Positions 63,417-64,000 of a DNA stretch of 64,000 nt are shown piece by piece. The stretch is from assembly GCA_964019335.1 (NCBI GenBank), contig OZ025714.1, forward strand, positions 124,001 through 188,000, read 5' to 3'. Below the pieces are notes generated by a model. The model worked only from the letters and a program-made list of their open reading frames with translations, had not been told where the DNA came from and did not search any database. Position numbers and translations under genes: made by a program. Every line of letters starts with the position of its first letter. Positions within the stretch are counted from its first letter, which is position 1. This DNA is from Diplonema japonicum (Eukaryota; Euglenozoa; Diplonemea; Diplonemida; Diplonemidae).

Positions 63417-64000
63417 CCCAGAAGAGGAACTGTGAGGTGTTTTGAAGTCCGGGAAAGAAAGTAAGGGGGAAGGGGTGAAAAAAAAAAAAGAAGAGGAAGA
63501 AAGAAAGAAGAAGAAGAAAGGACAAAAAAAAAAAAAAAAAAGAAGAGAGAGTAACGTTTGAGCACTGCCTTTTGTTATTATTATTTTTTTTTTTTTTCCC
63601 TCTTCTTCTTTTTTTTTTTTTTTTTCTGCATGGAATGGGTTACATAACAAGCTGTTCCCCCCGACTTTGCTTTGCTTTTTTTTTTCCCCTAATTTTTTAT
63701 TTAGAGTGAAAAAAAAAAAAAAAAAAAAAGTATTGCAGGTATGAAAAAAACCCGATGGCTCCATCCCATAAACAGTGAAAGGCCTCTTCTTTAAAAAAGG
63801 AAAAAAAAAATACTAATGAAGAAACTTTAAAAAAAAAAAAAAAAAAAAAAAAAACGAAACTGCATATTGTTGGGGGGAAACGGTAAAAAAAAAAAAAAAA
63901 AAAAAGAGAGAGGAGGGGAGAAAAAAAAAAGAAGAAGAAAAAACTTGACTCCTTCTGCCGGAGTATCGATTGCCGGTGCAACGCCCACAAGATGATCACT
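63389..64000. other. low-complexity window end
   Basis: A/T homopolymers up to about 63935, then a 60-base unique segment that contains an ACTCC...GGAGT hairpin (63948-63964) and may be the start of another retroelement-tail copy running off the window. Confidence 0.4.

Noticed and set aside
1-64000. CRISPR arrays, prokaryotic operons, ribosome binding sites or rRNA genes
   Set aside because: No spaced direct repeats, no Shine-Dalgarno pattern and no rRNA-like sequence were seen; the window is clearly eukaryotic nuclear DNA.

Overview
This 64 kb window comes from a nuclear genome of an intron-bearing, free-living-type protist. It is not bacterial: genes carry canonical GT-AG introns, and the products include a TFIIE-alpha subunit, a PH domain fused to a metacaspase fold, a PAM2 motif protein, a membrane RING-H2 protein and a 6-TM potassium channel. 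Every gene I can support, including two decayed ones, lies on the minus strand. Some neighbours are only 85-180 bp apart, while most intergenic stretches are filled with A/T and G/C homopolymers. One-way gene order, two repeat styles I associate with kinetoplastid or diplonemid proteins, and non-LTR retroelement debris suggest Euglenozoa, perhaps a diplonemid-like flagellate. That placement is an inference; no rRNA, tRNA or spliced-leader gene was found.

Layout, from low to high coordinates (transcription runs high to low): a two-repeat ectodomain RING-H2 membrane protein (1.0-3.1 kb); an MMPL/RND-type transporter (5.2-8.2); a PAM2 plus poly-Q protein (9.8-11.4); a small membrane protein and a potassium channel (12.0-13.9); a tight cluster of PH-pseudometacaspase, LamG/F5/8C protein and TFIIE-alpha (14.2-23.6); a 40-residue membrane microprotein; a long coiled-coil protein (24.3-28.1); a broken reverse transcriptase with SINE-like repeats (28.3-30.5); a large surface protein with a multi-pass C-terminus (30.5-33.8); a two-repeat helical protein and a 1569-residue beta-repeat protein (34.1-40.3); a small type I membrane protein; a kinase fragment; a 2492-residue CHRD-repeat surface protein (42.9-50.6); a newly resolved 87-residue coiled protein (50.8-51.1); and three paralogous WG-cysteine-repeat surface proteins (53.9-63.4).

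The most useful result is that the genes hold very short introns (36-74 bp). Most are filled by A or T homopolymers that look like poly-Lys or poly-Phe runs in raw translation. Removing them restores domains and joins exons: the RING finger, the coiled-coil tail of the CHRD protein, and a wholly hidden small gene. Three introns of exactly 36 bp, all in frame and free of stops, sit inside the PH and metacaspase domains of one gene. That metacaspase keeps its histidine motif but has no cysteine at the nucleophile site.

About half of the window encodes secreted or membrane-anchored adhesive-type proteins, so it may be a cell-surface gene neighbourhood. Repeat families with A-tails and a hairpin-ended retroelement occupy the intergenic DNA. 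Splice sites and starts were read by eye and would need transcript data for proof.
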